Source: Watersipora subatra (lineage: Eukaryota > Bryozoa > Gymnolaemata > Cheilostomatida > Watersiporidae). Taken from it: DNA of 64,000 bases. This document shows, one piece after another, positions 62,178 to 64,000 of this stretch. Position numbers and translations under genes: made by a program. The stretch is taken from assembly GCF_963576615.1 (NCBI RefSeq), contig NC_088711.1:26460182-26524181 (forward strand), read 5' to 3'. The number at the start of each line of letters is the position of its first letter. The first letter of the stretch is position 1. A model generated the notes under the pieces. That model had not been told where the DNA came from. It made no database searches and saw only the letters and a program-made list of their open reading frames with translations.

Positions 62178-62303
62178 TGAGTCACAGATGCCTGCCTGAC
62201 CAACATTTTTGGAAAATCAATTGTGCTTTTCAGTTTGTGACTGATTATCAGTCACAGATGCCTGAACAATATTCAGTCTGTGAATCAGGCATCACAGACT
62301 CAT
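62178..62303. repeat. Foldback repeat with GTCACAGATGCCTG motif
   Basis: TGAGTCACAGATGCCTG (62178) is nearly repeated at about 62251, and pairs inversely with CAGGCATCACAGACTCA (62286-62302). Small foldback structure, origin unknown. Confidence 0.6.
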
Positions 62304-62439
62304 TATTCTCAGGCTTGGTAGTCTGGCAGCTCACGTTGTTCAATGATCTTCCTAACAAGCATCTCCTACTAGGTGTTTCAGTTTAATTGGCACTGTGCCA
62401 AAAACTTGTTCATCCCAACTGGTTGAAGTAACTACGGTA

Positions 62440-62620
62440 TTCAGAAGATACCGATTAGCAGAGGCTGAAACAAGCAACTGTGATTTCTAGCAAATGGCCT
62501 CTAGATTTTGGTTACTGGTTCAACTCCTGGTAGCAGTCTCTGACCTGTACCATGTGCTTAGGGAATTTCTCTGAGAAAATAGCTGTACTTCTGTCAAATC
62601 TGTTTTGTCTCCTTTTTTAT
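62440..62620 (+). mobile_element. tRNA-derived SINE-like sequence
   Basis: GGTTCAACTCC (62517-62527) is a strong polymerase III B box, with TAGCAAATGGCC about 30 bases upstream as a weak A-box candidate. A GC-richer, non-coding body follows. Ends are approximate and no target duplication was recognised. Confidence 0.4.
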
Positions 62621-62970
62621 CCCAAAGACTATGTATTTTCACAAACTGAGCGGCCTTTAAGTCATGAGGTTCTCCATGGCAGCACGCATAGAAGCTATCT
62701 CCGTTTCACTTTCTCTTAATTAGGAAAGAAAACTTTGGAATAATGCAGTAAGAATTGCTTGTAGCAGTTAAGTTGACGCAGAGATCTTTTAGCCAACTTG
62801 TGGTCCAAATGTGGTTGCTGTTTAGTTTGTATGATCCAGTTTGTATACACAAGAAGAAAAGTTAAGAAAACAGGGCTATGCAGAGTGAGCCATAGTCACT
62901 ATCAAAAGAAATAGGTTGTATGCAGGACATACATAAAAACTACAACAGTGAGATTTGGTTCTATTTGTAG

Positions 62971-63599
62971 AAGTATGTTACAATCAGACTAAAGATGTCT
63001 CTGATAGCAATTCTTCAACAGACTCGCAGTCATCCACTAGCAGTACCAGCATTGACAGCGAGAACAATAACAGAAGAATGTCAGTAGGTGGTAAGGAGTA
63101 AAATATTATCTTCATTGTTACTACATGCTATAATATGCAAACTATCATCTAAGGGTGAACAGTTCTCTTAGACACTGTGTTATTACCCAATACTAGTAGA
63201 GAACTAGTTGATACTAGTATCAACTAGTAGAGAACTAGTTGATACTAGTATCAACTAGTAGAGAACTAGTTGATACTAGTATCAACTAGTTCTCTACTAG
63301 TTGATACTAGTATCAACTAGTTCTCTACTAGTTGATACTAGTATCAACTAGTAGAGAACTAGTTGATACTAGTATCAACTAGTAGAGAACTAGTTGATAC
63401 TAGTATCAACTATTAGAGAACTAGTTGATACTAGTATCAAACTAATAATCAAGTACGAATATAAAAGTGACATTGACCGCTACACCATCTGCACTCATAA
63501 ATTGACCCAGAACAACCATCTATCACATGCTGTTTATATAAAGTATGTTCTACTAGGTGAACCTTTGAGTAGTATAAAACAGCCTATAAGCAGTAGCAG
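62971..63599 (+). CDS. Two internal exons of a Ser-rich protein, gene leaves the window
   Basis: Exons 62971-63090 and 63557-63599 have good splice sites (TTTGTAG|AA ... GGTG|GTAAGG; CTACTAG|GT ... AGCAG|GTAATG) and compatible phases (1 in, 1 out; 1 in, 2 out). The first encodes QTKDVSDSNSSTDSQSSTSS then TSIDSENNNRRMSV; the second GEPLSSIKQPISSS. Such Ser/Asp-rich low-complexity sequence is typical of a disordered segment; RRMSV could be a basophilic kinase site. Neither the start nor the end of the gene is in view with certainty, and no domain identifies it. A chance pair of splice-like sites cannot be excluded. Confidence 0.45.
63190..63441. repeat. Array of eight palindromes (GTTGATACTAGTATCAAC)
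   Basis: Eight copies of the 18-bp perfect palindrome GTTGATACTAGTATCAAC are spaced every about 31 bp by a linker TAGTAGAGAACTA. The linker appears in reverse orientation (TAGTTCTCTACTA) between copies 3-4 and 4-5. The array sits in the intron between the two Ser-rich exons. Confidence 0.95.
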
Positions 63600-64000
63600 G
63601 TAATGTAGTTGCCATTGGCTAAGTTTCTTAACCTAATGAGTTTGAGTAACTTAAGCTAGTAACTCAAGCTAGTCTAAATCCTCAACATAATAAGAACGGT
63701 GCTTATAATTGTGCTTATAATCGTTATGTTATATGTCATGATCTCTCACGCAATCATGATTTTCAAGCGTGCGAGTAGTAACCAATAATAATTTTGCAAA
63801 GGCTGCATAAATATGTGCACAATTAATCTATAGCATGGAATTATCATTTGAATGTCTTTATAAATTTGTACAATTTTGTTGAAACTAAAATTGTACATAA
63901 TTATGTTTTGCTGTAATAAATTGTTTAATGTTGACTAAATAAATCATGAAGCTAGATTTATGCGTTCACTTAATAAAGTAACAGGGAAATGCAACTCCAT
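63600..64000. other. Right edge, no further exon seen
   Basis: AT-rich DNA following the last supported donor; it contains a repeated AACTTAAGCTAGT/AACTCAAGCTAGT and GTGCTTATAAT doublet. No exon recognised before the window ends. Confidence 0.4.

Larger units (their letters stand above)
58592..62970. other. Region between the coiled-coil gene and the right-edge gene
   Basis: No confident exon. A minus-strand frame at about 61900-61790 (reading SQSFNSNQVNAFTHPLALYH) ends at a GTGTGAGT donor-like site and could be an isolated exon, but no partner was found. The 5' part of the right-edge gene may also lie here. Confidence 0.3.

Overview
This is a nuclear window from an animal. Genes are split into short exons with GT-AG introns, the intergenic DNA is AT-rich, and all confidently recognised genes are metazoan (syntaxin-18, the nuclear m6A reader YTHDC1, a GH31/MYORG-like membrane protein). 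Nothing is bacterial or viral. The abundance of MITEs, tRNA-derived SINE-like sequences and minisatellites fits an invertebrate, possibly a lophotrochozoan. That lineage guess is inference; the sequence does not settle it.

Layout. 1-11.6 kb (+): a five-exon gene for a 930-residue type II membrane protein with a GH31/MYORG-like outer region that appears to have lost its catalytic residues. 12.4-20.6 kb (-): an eleven-exon syntaxin-18 gene (336 aa) whose last exon's acceptor is tandemly duplicated, creating a possible anchorless isoform. 20.6-33.6 kb: intergenic, dominated by a 1.6 kb satellite of 15-bp units (24.42-26.05 kb), TA-rich microsatellites and a pogo-like MITE (31.4-32.2 kb). 33.6-34.4 kb (-): an intronless 255-aa single-pass membrane protein with one Ig-like domain. 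36.7-47.4 kb (-): a YTHDC1 gene reconstructed as 16 exons (769 aa), with two MITEs in its introns. 48.5-51.75 kb (-): a decayed DNA transposon with a broken RNase H-like transposase-type gene and bracketing repeats. 53.16-54.41 kb: a PIF/Harbinger-type MITE. 56.9-58.6 kb (+): a two-exon coiled-coil protein (347 aa). 62.97 kb to the end (+): two exons of a Ser-rich gene that leaves the window, with a palindromic tandem array in its intron.

The genes do not form a pathway. Syntaxin-18 acts in Golgi-to-ER membrane fusion, YTHDC1 in nuclear RNA processing, and the others are membrane or coiled-coil proteins of unknown role. Exon boundaries come from matching splice sites and reading phase by hand. 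Wherever an exon chain is given, every junction keeps phase, but no transcript evidence was available.
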